From positions 2,474 through 8,201 of the forward strand of contig DKIG01000033.1 in assembly GCA_002454165.1 (NCBI GenBank): 5,728 nucleotides of DNA. The letters are read 5' to 3'. The position numbers and the translations under genes were made by a program. The DNA is from Gammaproteobacteria bacterium UBA6724. GTDB taxonomy: Bacteria > Pseudomonadota > Gammaproteobacteria > Pseudomonadales > Azotimanducaceae. Below, piece after piece: positions 1-4,783 of the stretch. The notes below the pieces were generated by a model that ran no database searches, was not told the DNA's origin, and saw only the letters and a list, made by a program, of their open reading frames with translations. The first letter of the stretch is position 1, and each line of letters begins with the position of its first letter.

Positions 1-32
1 TGCCTTTGGTCACCACCATCACCGCGCTGGAA
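1..32 (+). repeat. Partial left copy of a MITE/REP-like repeat
   Basis: Bases 1-17 are identical to 3097-3113, and GCGCTGGAA at 24-32 is identical to 3186-3194, which is the start of the right end of the element at 3067-3200. The two blocks occur in the same order and orientation in both places, but the interior is much shorter here, so this looks like an internally deleted copy whose left part is outside the window. It stops just where the helix-turn-helix gene remnant begins. No transposase is encoded, so it would be a non-autonomous element if it is mobile at all. Confidence 0.55.
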
Positions 33-141
33 GAATTTGAATCAAAAAAATCTATTGCAAAGATAGCAGAAATTCATCAAAGGACAAAAGGCTCCATATA
101 TTGCTAGATTAGAAAAGCACGGAAAGGTAGAAATCATATGA
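30..141 (+). pseudogene. C-terminal remnant of a helix-turn-helix-like protein, frameshifted
   Basis: One frame reads EEFESKKSIAKIAEIHQRTK followed by GSIY and then hits TAG at 105. If one T near 102 is taken as inserted, the reading continues as ARLEKHGKVEII to TGA at 139-141. The joined sequence fits a familiar C-terminal helix-turn-helix-like pattern (K-S-I-x-x-I-A-x-x-H-x-R-T-x-G-x-I-x-x-R-L-x-K-x-G) found at the end of various bacterial proteins. The parent family cannot be named from this piece. The upstream part is replaced by the repeat at 1-32, whose bases stay open in the same frame by chance. It lies before attC1, so it is probably the 3' end of the gene of the preceding cassette, broken by both the repeat and the frameshift. 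Confidence 0.45.
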
Positions 142-148
142 ATGCAAA

Positions 149-204
149 GCCTAGCAATTCATTCCACCGACCGCTAAAGCGGCGGTTGAATTCGGGCGTT
201 AGGT
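149..204 (+). other. Integron attC recombination site (attC1)
   Basis: The site has R'' GCCTAGC at 149-155 and R' GTTAGGT at 198-204, which pair through G:T wobbles at two positions. The L'' arm at 161-169 pairs with the L' arm at 183-191 with one mismatch (C165 against T187). The centre is a perfect CCGCT/AGCGG stem (171-175 with 178-182) with an AA loop, and A170 is bulged. The length of about 56 bases, the wording around the R boxes and the imperfect palindrome match the short attC sites of mobile integrons. Strand exchange would be between G198 and T199. R'' has AGC in place of the usual AAC, so it may be less active. It ends the truncated cassette on the left. Confidence 0.85.
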
Positions 205-239
205 AGCCGATAATCTTCATTTGTCATTTCAAAACAAAA

Positions 240-274
240 CTTGATACAAAAACTATCCTTATATTTTTGTATCA
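240..274 (+). promoter_or_regulatory. Inverted repeat overlapping a Bacteroidetes-like promoter, upstream of the methyltransferase gene
   Basis: TGATACAAAAA at 242-252 and TTTTTGTATCA at 264-274 form a perfect 11-base inverted repeat with an 11-base spacer, ending 23 bases before the ATG. Inside it, TATTTTTG at 262-269 fits the Bacteroidetes -7 element TAnnTTTG, and CTTG at 240-243 lies 18 bases upstream, close to the expected -33 TTTG position. No good sigma-70 -35/-10 pair with normal spacing was found across it. The palindrome could be an operator for self-regulation by the methyltransferase or another regulator, or a hairpin in the leader RNA. The repeat is seen directly; its function is inferred. 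Confidence 0.45.
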
Positions 275-285
275 TTAAAAGAGAT

Positions 286-291
286 TATAAT
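286..291 (+). promoter_or_regulatory. Possible -10 box (TATAAT) for a leaderless methyltransferase transcript
   Basis: A perfect TATAAT ends 6 bases before the ATG at 298, so a transcript starting at the normal distance would begin at the start codon itself. No convincing -35 box lies 16-18 bases upstream, and such hexamers arise easily in AT-rich DNA. It is an alternative to the promoter overlapping the inverted repeat. The lack of a good Shine-Dalgarno sequence before 298 makes a leaderless start worth keeping in mind. Confidence 0.25.
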
Positions 292-297
292 TGCAAC

Positions 298-1395
298 ATG
301 AGTAATAAAAACTTAAAACAAGCAAACAAATACAAAAAAGATGATTTTTATACTCAATTATCAGACATTGAAAAAGAGATAAAACACTATAAACAACATT
401 TTAAAGGTAAGGTTGTTTTCTGCAATTGCGATGACCCGCGTGTAAGCAATTTTTTCAACTACTTCTCATACAATTTTGAAAATTTAGGTCTTAAAAAATT
501 AATTACCACCTGCTATAAAAATCAAAATATGGATTTATTTAGTCAAAACGATTCCGAAAGAGCAATTTATTTAGAATACGAAGGCGACGAAAATGAAAAC
601 AAAATTCCAGACCCTGAAGAAATTGGAATTGAACACTTAAAAGGTGATGGTGATTTTCGTAGTGAGGAATGTATTGAACTTCTGAAACAGGCTGATATTG
701 TAGTAACCAATCCGCCTTTTTCGCTGTTTCGCGAATATGTAGCACAACTTGTTGTTTATGGTAAGAAGTTTGTGATAATCGGCAACGTCAACGCTATAAC
801 TTACAAAGAAATTTTCAAACTGATTAAACAGAATGAATTGTGGTTGGGAGCCAGTATTCATAGCGGAGATAGAGAGTTTGGAGTTCCCGATGATTATCCG
901 CTAAGAGCCGCAGGTTATAGAGTTGATAGTGAAGGGAAAAAATTTATTCGTGTTAAAGGTGTTCGTTGGTTTACAAATTTGGATTATGAGGAGCGCCACA
1001 AAGATTTAATTTTGTATAAAACCTATAACGAAACAGAATGTCCAAAATATGACAACTACAATGCTATCAATGTAGATATAACAAAGGATATACCTATGGA
1101 TTATGATGGCGCTATCGGTGTACCCATTACATTTATGGATAAATATAATTCTGATCAGTTTGAAATAATTGCTTTAGGTATTGTTGGGTCAATAAAATTT
1201 ACTTCTAATAAAAGAATGGAAATTTTAGATAAAAATAGAATGCCAACTGGTAAATTTACTTGGAATGCTAAAGGAACCTTATATCGTCTTTACAACCCTA
1301 AAACAGACAAGACGCCAGCTTTTAAAGATGTAGAAACAGGAGAGTATTATTCAAGTATTTATGCCCGTGTTATAATTAAAAATAAAAAACTATGA
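298..1395 (+). CDS. Adenine-specific DNA methyltransferase, EcoRI family
   Basis: Predicted to transfer a methyl group from S-adenosylmethionine to adenine in a specific DNA site, protecting the host from a partner nuclease. The 365-residue protein resembles the EcoRI methylase family (M.EcoRI is a little shorter, about 326). Visible marks are the N-terminal KKDDFYTQLSDIEKE segment (14-27), VVFCNCDDPRVSNFFNYF (39-56), the catalytic motif IV NPPF at 138-141 after DIVVT, and GNVNAITYKEIF (162-173) followed by a WLG motif. A classical FxGxG motif is not obvious, which is normal for this divergent family. ATG at 298 is preferred over TTG at 241, because family similarity begins here and the upstream frame runs through the inverted repeat; a weak AAGAGA precedes it. 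Its stop overlaps the next gene's start by ATGA. No EcoRI-type endonuclease gene is present. The sequence specificity cannot be read off; GAATTC is only the family prototype. Confidence 0.9.
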   Translation: MSNKNLKQANKYKKDDFYTQLSDIEKEIKHYKQHFKGKVVFCNCDDPRVSNFFNYFSYNFENLGLKKLITTCYKNQNMDLFSQNDSERAIYLEYEGDENENKIPDPEEIGIEHLKGDGDFRSEECIELLKQADIVVTNPPFSLFREYVAQLVVYGKKFVIIGNVNAITYKEIFKLIKQNELWLGASIHSGDREFGVPDDYPLRAAGYRVDSEGKKFIRVKGVRWFTNLDYEERHKDLILYKTYNETECPKYDNYNAINVDITKDIPMDYDGAIGVPITFMDKYNSDQFEIIALGIVGSIKFTSNKRMEILDKNRMPTGKFTWNAKGTLYRLYNPKTDKTPAFKDVETGEYYSSIYARVIIKNKKL

Positions 1396-2477
1396 AAATA
1401 GAACTTAAAGAAATTACAGTCCGCGAATTAGCAGAGGACTATGAAGATAACGCTCAAGACGGTGTAGTTGGTTTCGGTGGTAAGCTTGATATTCGTCCCC
1501 CCTACCAGCGCGAATTCATATACAAGGATAAACAAAGAGACGCTGTTATTAACACCCTGACTGAAAAATTTCCTCTAAACGTGATGTATTGGGCAGTGCG
1601 GGAGAATGGAGATTTTGAAGTGATTGATGGGCAACAACGAACCATTTCGGTTTGCCAATATGTCATTGGCGATTTTTCATTTCAGATGAGGTATTTTCAT
1701 AACCTGCAAGATGATGAGCAAGAACATATTCTTAATTATAAACTTATGGTTTATTTATGTAGTGGCACAGATAGCGAAAGGTTGGATTGGTTTAGAACAA
1801 TAAACATAGCAGGTGAAAAACTTACCGACCAAGAATTGCGAAATGCTGTCTATTCAGGTTCTTGGGTTACTGATGCTAAACGCTATTTCAGTAAAAACGG
1901 CTGTGTAGCATTTCAAATTGGCAGTGATTATCTCAACGGTTCGGCAATCCGTCAGGAATATTTGGAAACTGCAATCAAATGGATTTCTGATGATGATATA
2001 GAGGGTTATATGGCAAAACATCAGCACGACCAAAACGCAAGTGCTTTATGGAGATATTTTCAAGATGTTATTGCTTGGATAGAGGCTACATTCACAACAA
2101 GGAGAAGGAAATTCATGAAGGGTGTAGATTGGGGAACACTTTACAGCCAATATAAAGATGTAGTTCATGACACAAAAGCAATAGAAAATGAAACTGCTAA
2201 ACTGATTCTTGATGAAGATGTAACAAAAAAGAGTGGGATCTACCCATACATTCTAACTCGCGATGAGAAATATCTATCAATTCGCGCATTTTCTGATGCT
2301 ATTAAACAAAAAATCTATGAAAAACAAAAAGGGATTTGCGTAGTTTGTAGTGAACATTTTGAAATATCTGAAATGGAGGCTGATCACATAAAACCCTGGC
2401 ACGAAGGCGGAAAAACAACGGAAGAAAATTGCCAAATGTTATGTAAAGACGACAACAGAAGGAAGTCGGGAAAATAG
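1392..2477 (+). CDS. DUF262 domain protein with C-terminal HNH endonuclease domain
   Basis: A likely DNA-cutting partner of the methyltransferase. Residues 1 to about 150 form a DUF262 (ParB/GmrSD N-terminal-like) domain with PPYQR at 36-40, the nucleotide-associated motif DGQQR at 79-83 and FRTINIAGEKLTDQELRNA at 134-152. The middle (about 155-300) is helical and not assigned. Residues 316-358 are an HNH nuclease: CVVC at 316-319, DH at 331-332, H337, N346, C351 and N355, with the protein ending three residues later. The fourth zinc-ligand position, normally Cys, is Asp354. DUF262 proteins include the GmrS part of type IV restriction and SspE/BrxU-like defence nucleases, in which an NTP controls cleavage. 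The start overlaps the methyltransferase stop (ATGA, 1392-1395), so the two are translationally coupled. Pairing with a methyltransferase suggests cleavage of unmethylated DNA, but a modification-dependent nuclease cannot be excluded. Confidence 0.87.
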   Translation: MKIELKEITVRELAEDYEDNAQDGVVGFGGKLDIRPPYQREFIYKDKQRDAVINTLTEKFPLNVMYWAVRENGDFEVIDGQQRTISVCQYVIGDFSFQMRYFHNLQDDEQEHILNYKLMVYLCSGTDSERLDWFRTINIAGEKLTDQELRNAVYSGSWVTDAKRYFSKNGCVAFQIGSDYLNGSAIRQEYLETAIKWISDDDIEGYMAKHQHDQNASALWRYFQDVIAWIEATFTTRRRKFMKGVDWGTLYSQYKDVVHDTKAIENETAKLILDEDVTKKSGIYPYILTRDEKYLSIRAFSDAIKQKIYEKQKGICVVCSEHFEISEMEADHIKPWHEGGKTTEENCQMLCKDDNRRKSGK

Positions 2478-2554
2478 AAAACCAGCCACCAAACATTAAA
2501 TAAAGGGATCAGTGTGAATTAAATGCAAATTATTGATATTATTTGTTATAGTTC

Positions 2555-2611
2555 ACCTAACAAGGCGTTCCAGCGGACGACTTTGTTGCTCGCTGAACTT
2601 GAGCGTTAGCA
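2555..2611 (+). other. Integron attC recombination site (attC2)
   Basis: R'' is ACCTAAC at 2555-2561 and R' is GTTAGCA at 2605-2611. The L'' arm GTTCCAGCG (2567-2575) pairs with CGCTGAAC (2591-2598), leaving one extra C on the left arm. This is the usual extrahelical base that lets the integrase choose the bottom strand. The loop region is 2576-2590. R'' and R' match at five core bases and differ further out because R' belongs to the next cassette. Crossover would be between G2605 and T2606. Length and layout match short mobile-integron attC sites. Confidence 0.87.
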
Positions 2612-2629
2612 TTCTGTTTATAGTATAAT
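2599..2629 (+). promoter_or_regulatory. Promoter candidate of cassette 2, spanning the cassette junction
   Basis: A perfect TATAAT at 2624-2629 lies 31 bases before the start codon of the small gene. The best -35 candidate is TTGAGC at 2599-2604 in the end of attC2, with a 19-base spacer that is longer than ideal. If used, the -35 box comes from the previous cassette's attC and the -10 box from cassette 2 itself, so the promoter would exist only when the cassettes are joined in this order. TTGACG at 2635-2640 has no -10 partner downstream. Confidence 0.4.
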
Positions 2630-2646
2630 TACACTTGACGGTACGG

Positions 2647-2653
2647 AAGGAGG
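2647..2653 (+). promoter_or_regulatory. Strong Shine-Dalgarno sequence for the small cassette gene
   Basis: AAGGAGG, followed by T, is a near-perfect match to the 16S rRNA anti-Shine-Dalgarno end. It sits 7 bases before the ATG at 2661. This decides the start over the in-frame ATG at 2703, which has only a weak purine run before it. Such a strong site suggests efficient translation. Confidence 0.8.
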
Positions 2654-2660
2654 TAATGTT

Positions 2661-2921
2661 ATGGGCGTAAGTATAGTAGAAAAAGCTAAAAAAGAAGTCG
2701 ACATGAATTACGATTTTTTTAAAGCCCAAATTTCTCAGCTAAAAAGCGACCACCTAAACAAATTTGTGTTATTGCATGATAAAAAAATTAGCAATTTTTA
2801 TACCAGTGAAGATGACGCAATTAAAATTGGCACAGAAAAATATGGCGAGGGTAACTTTTCAGTACAACAAGTAAATGATAGTTCTATTGAGTTAGGGTAT
2901 CAATCCTATGTTATCATTTAA
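2661..2921 (+). CDS. Small cassette protein of unknown function
   Basis: An 86-residue soluble protein with no signal peptide or membrane segment. The start at 2661 is set by the strong ribosome binding site; Met15 (2703) is a possible second start. The N-terminal 30 residues are charged and probably helical. Residues 34-71 read as beta-helix-beta: KFVLLHDKKISNFY, then SEDDAIKIGTEKYGEG, then NFSVQQV, and the tail ELGYQSYVII is hydrophobic. This 'keep/transmit, dose, alternate residue' layout (GkfVli-like strand, DAI-G helix, F-x-V-Q-Q-V strand) recalls a group of short uncharacterised proteins common in bacteria, including ones in mobile DNA, but the function is not known. No partner gene follows, so a two-gene toxin-antitoxin pair is not supported. 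Codon use is AT-rich, like cassette 1. Confidence 0.75.
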   Translation: MGVSIVEKAKKEVDMNYDFFKAQISQLKSDHLNKFVLLHDKKISNFYTSEDDAIKIGTEKYGEGNFSVQQVNDSSIELGYQSYVII

Positions 2922-3024
2922 TAAAAAACTAAATCATAAATTTCAATTTATTATTGCCATTAAGGTAATTAAATCGCCAACCACAAAAGAATACAATAAT
3001 GGTGAGATTATTATGTCTTTTTAA

Positions 3025-3050
3025 TGCTAACAAATCATTCCATCCGACCC
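3025..3050 (+). other. Left half of a truncated attC site (attC3)
   Basis: TGCTAAC at 3025-3031 is a consensus R'' box and the next bases, AAATCATTCCATCCGACCC, resemble the L'' side of attC1 (AATTCATTCCACCGACC). No mirrored L'/R' half follows; instead the sequence passes at about 3051 into GCCGTTCCTG and then the repeat element. The site is therefore a 3'-truncated attC and marks the right end of the recognisable cassette array. Confidence 0.75.
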
Positions 3051-3066
3051 GCCGTTCCTGCCCCCG

Positions 3067-3200
3067 CCGTCATTCCTGCGAAAACATGAATCTAGGTGCC
3101 TTTGGTCACCACCGCCGTCACCACATCGTCGCCGTGGTCACCGTCACGCATACGCCGTCTTATGTTTCACTCTGGATTCCAGCCTGCGCTGGAATGACGG
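3067..3200 (+). repeat. MITE/REP-like element with inverted ends
   Basis: The ends CCGTCATTCC (3067-3076) and GGAATGACGG (3191-3200) are exact inverted repeats; extended by four bases they match at 13 of 14. The right end also forms its own hairpin, ATTCCAGC/GCTGGAAT (3176-3183 with 3188-3195). The GTCATTCC...GGAATGAC style is typical of REP-type repeats spread through many proteobacterial genomes. A degenerate extra copy of the left end, GCCGTTCCTG, lies at 3051-3060. The inside (3097-3170) contains several GGTCACC and CACCGCCG runs and no credible gene. Bases 1-32 carry matching parts of it. It is about 134 bases long and would need a transposase from elsewhere. Confidence 0.65.
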
Positions 3201-3284
3201 GGTGGAGGTGAAATGACGGGGAAAGGTGGCATGACGGGGGAAAGGTGAAATGACGGGGGAGGTGGCATGACGAGGCGGGGGTGA
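3194..3284 (+). repeat. Tandem array of about 18-base ATGACGG units
   Basis: ATGACGR begins at 3194, 3213, 3231, 3250 and 3267, giving unit lengths of 19, 18, 19 and 17. Each unit continues with a G-rich run and AGGTGAA or AGGTGGC (the last unit is diverged). The first unit is the end of the REP-like element, so the array looks like tandem expansion of the element's tail. Two unit variants alternate (ending GTGA or GTGGC). There are no spacers, so it is not a CRISPR array. Confidence 0.7.
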
Positions 3285-3343
3285 CACCAACACAACCAAC
3301 AACAACACAACCACCATCACGACCATCACCACGCCGCCACCAG
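3285..3343. repeat. AAC/ACC-rich low-complexity stretch
   Basis: The sequence is built almost only of A and C triplets (CAACAACAAC, ACCACCATCACGACCATCACC) with a few G or T bases. It resembles the ACCACCATCACC run at 12-23 and the interior of the repeat element, and forms the last part of the repeat region before the M20 gene. Translations of it on either strand are strings of His, Asn, Val or Thr and are not believable proteins. Confidence 0.5.
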
Positions 3344-3383
3344 GATGAGACAGACGCATAGAAACTTCTGTGTTAGCCTGCGC

Positions 3384-3389
3384 TATAAA
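3384..3389 (+). promoter_or_regulatory. Possible -10 box for the M20 gene
   Basis: TATAAA sits 24 bases before the ATG at 3414 in the short non-repeat stretch after the repeats. No clear -35 box is found at the right distance, so the call is weak. A GGGGG run at 3405-3409 is the only Shine-Dalgarno-like sequence before the start. Confidence 0.25.
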
Positions 3390-3413
3390 ACCAATTTTTT
3401 ACTTGGGGGCGAC

Positions 3414-4751
3414 ATGAATTTCTCACTAAAAAATCTTCTCCTGACGACAAGCATGATGGCTTGCCTCGGTATTGTGGCGAGCGCATCGGCTGATGATTTG
3501 CGCCAGGCGGTCCGCAAAGACTACAAGGATCATCTGGCGAACTTGTTTGATTATTTCCATCGCAATCCGGAACTGTCCTCCCTGGAAACCCAAACTGCGC
3601 AACGCTTGGCGAAAGAACTGCGCGCGGCAGGCTTTCAAGTAACTGAAGGAGTCGGCGGCACCGGTCTGGTTGCTCTGATGGAAAACGGCGCGGGACCCCT
3701 GGTGATGATGCGGGCGGATATGGACGGGCTACCGGTAAAGGAAAAGTCCGGTTTGCCCAACGCCTCCGTCGCCATGCAAGAAGATTGGGACGGTAATCTG
3801 GTGCCGGTGATGCACGCCTGTGGACACGATGTGCATATGACCTCTCTCGTGGGCACGGCGCGCCGAATGGCGGCATCCCGCGCCGACTGGTCAGGCACCT
3901 TGATGTTGATTGGGCAACCGGCGGAGGAACGGGTCGGTGGTGCCAAGTTGATGATGGCGGATGGTCTCTGGAAGCGTTTCGGGAAACCGAACTATGCCCT
4001 TGCCTTTCATGTCTTTTCTGCCATTCCCACCGGGAAGTTGGCAGTCATTGAGGGGGCGCCTTTTTCTGGTGCCGACACGGTGGATATCATCATTCACGGC
4101 GTCGGCGCCCACGGTGCATCGCCCCACCGAGGTATTGACCCGGTGGTGCTTGGCTCGCAAATTGTTCTTGCCTTGCAGACGGTAGTGAGCCGAACCCTGG
4201 CACCGCGGGAAGCCGGGGTGATTACCGTAGGCTCCTTTCACGCTGGCACCAAGCACAACATTATTCCCGACCGTGCCCAGTTGCAGTTGACGGTGCGCAA
4301 CGACAATTTGGAGACTCGGCAAATCCTGTTGGACGGCATAAAACGCGTGGCGGAGAACATGGGCAGGGTGGCGGGCTTGCCAGAAGACCGTTTGCCTGAG
4401 GTTATTGTGTCTGAGGAAGGTGTGCCGCCCACCGTGAACGATCTCGCCTTGACCCGGCGCTTGCGTGCGGTCTGGTACGAGCGGTGGGGTGAAGATGGTT
4501 TCTTTGAGCAAAAACGTCTGGGTATGGGCGCGGAAGACTTCCCCTTCTTTACGACTGAGCCTTACATTCCCAGCACCTACTTTATTGTCGGCGGCACGCC
4601 CCAGGCGGATATTGACCGAGAAAAGTCTGGCGGAGAGCCCGTGCCTTCCCACCATTCCCCGCTGTTCAAGATTGATGCCGAGCAGTCAGTACGCATGGGC
4701 GTTGAGGCGACTGTGCTGGGTTTGATGGAGTTGTTGCAGGAGGGGTCGTGA
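3414..4751 (+). CDS. Secreted M20 family (M20D) metallo-amidohydrolase
   Basis: A two-metal hydrolase that cleaves amide bonds, similar to hippurate hydrolase and IAA-amino acid hydrolases; the exact substrate is unknown. From ATG 3414 the protein has 445 residues and starts with a signal peptide (MNFSLKN, a hydrophobic stretch to about 23, then ASASA before DD at 27), so it is probably periplasmic. This is why 3414 is preferred over the upstream ATG at 3345, which would bury the signal. Visible motifs: FHRNPELS (48-55), RADMDGLP (100-107), HACGHDVH (134-141) with metal ligands Cys136 and His138, PAEE (169-172) with the catalytic Glu171 and ligand Glu172, FHV with His199, the dimerisation-domain signature GAHGASPHRGIDPV (231-244), GMGAEDFPFF (370-379) and HHSPLF with the C-terminal His ligand at 413/414. 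All ligands are present, so it should be active. GC-rich codon use marks it as backbone DNA. Confidence 0.93.
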   Translation: MNFSLKNLLLTTSMMACLGIVASASADDLRQAVRKDYKDHLANLFDYFHRNPELSSLETQTAQRLAKELRAAGFQVTEGVGGTGLVALMENGAGPLVMMRADMDGLPVKEKSGLPNASVAMQEDWDGNLVPVMHACGHDVHMTSLVGTARRMAASRADWSGTLMLIGQPAEERVGGAKLMMADGLWKRFGKPNYALAFHVFSAIPTGKLAVIEGAPFSGADTVDIIIHGVGAHGASPHRGIDPVVLGSQIVLALQTVVSRTLAPREAGVITVGSFHAGTKHNIIPDRAQLQLTVRNDNLETRQILLDGIKRVAENMGRVAGLPEDRLPEVIVSEEGVPPTVNDLALTRRLRAVWYERWGEDGFFEQKRLGMGAEDFPFFTTEPYIPSTYFIVGGTPQADIDREKSGGEPVPSHHSPLFKIDAEQSVRMGVEATVLGLMELLQEGS

Positions 4752-4783
4752 GGTTGAGTCTTAGTTTCAAAATACCAACGCCG

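Larger units (their letters stand above)
199..2605 (+). mobile_element. Integron gene cassette 1 carrying a restriction-modification-like gene pair
   Basis: This is the DNA between the strand-exchange points of attC1 and attC2. Its first bases after the crossover G (TTAGGT) are the exact complement of the R'' box ACCTAAC at its own 3' end (2555-2561). That is expected when the cassette circularises and rebuilds its own attC. It is large for a cassette, about 2.4 kb, and holds two overlapping genes in the usual orientation, reading toward the attC. It has its own promoter candidate at 241-274. Bases 2478-2554 after the second gene are AT-rich with no clear gene or terminator. The cassette is clearly richer in AT than the M20 gene downstream, which fits horizontal origin. 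Confidence 0.8.
2606..3050 (+). mobile_element. Integron gene cassette 2 with damaged 3' attC
   Basis: It begins with TTAGCA after the attC2 crossover and runs to the fragment of attC3. The R'' box of that fragment, TGCTAAC at 3025-3031, is the exact complement of this cassette's own start including the crossover G. This pairing identifies both ends even though the right half of the attC is missing. The cassette holds one small gene (2661-2921) followed by about 100 AT-rich bases (2922-3024) in which no gene or clear terminator was seen. Without an intact attC it could no longer be excised at its 3' side. Confidence 0.7.

Noticed and set aside
2635..2640. TTGACG as a -35 box for the small cassette gene
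   Set aside because: No -10-like hexamer lies 16-18 bases downstream, and the transcript would start inside the gene.
2661..3024. Toxin-antitoxin pair in cassette 2
   Set aside because: Only one credible gene is present; the remaining bases 2922-3024 do not hold a second gene, so a two-gene pair is not supported.
2999..3211. Open frame of 70 codons on the plus strand through the repeats
   Set aside because: It runs across the truncated attC3 and the repeat element, has no ribosome site, and its translation is biased repeat sequence.
3194..3284. Regularly spaced repeats that could be taken for a CRISPR array
   Set aside because: Units follow one another directly with no unique spacers and are 17-19 bases long; no cas genes nearby.
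3144..3359. Open frame on the minus strand with a long valine-rich run
   Set aside because: The valine run is only the reverse of the AAC/ACC low-complexity stretch and the rest is the tandem array; not a membrane protein gene.
3891..4655. 254-codon open frame antisense to the M20 gene
   Set aside because: It is the long antisense frame common in GC-rich genes; the M20 frame has all family motifs and the antisense translation shows none.
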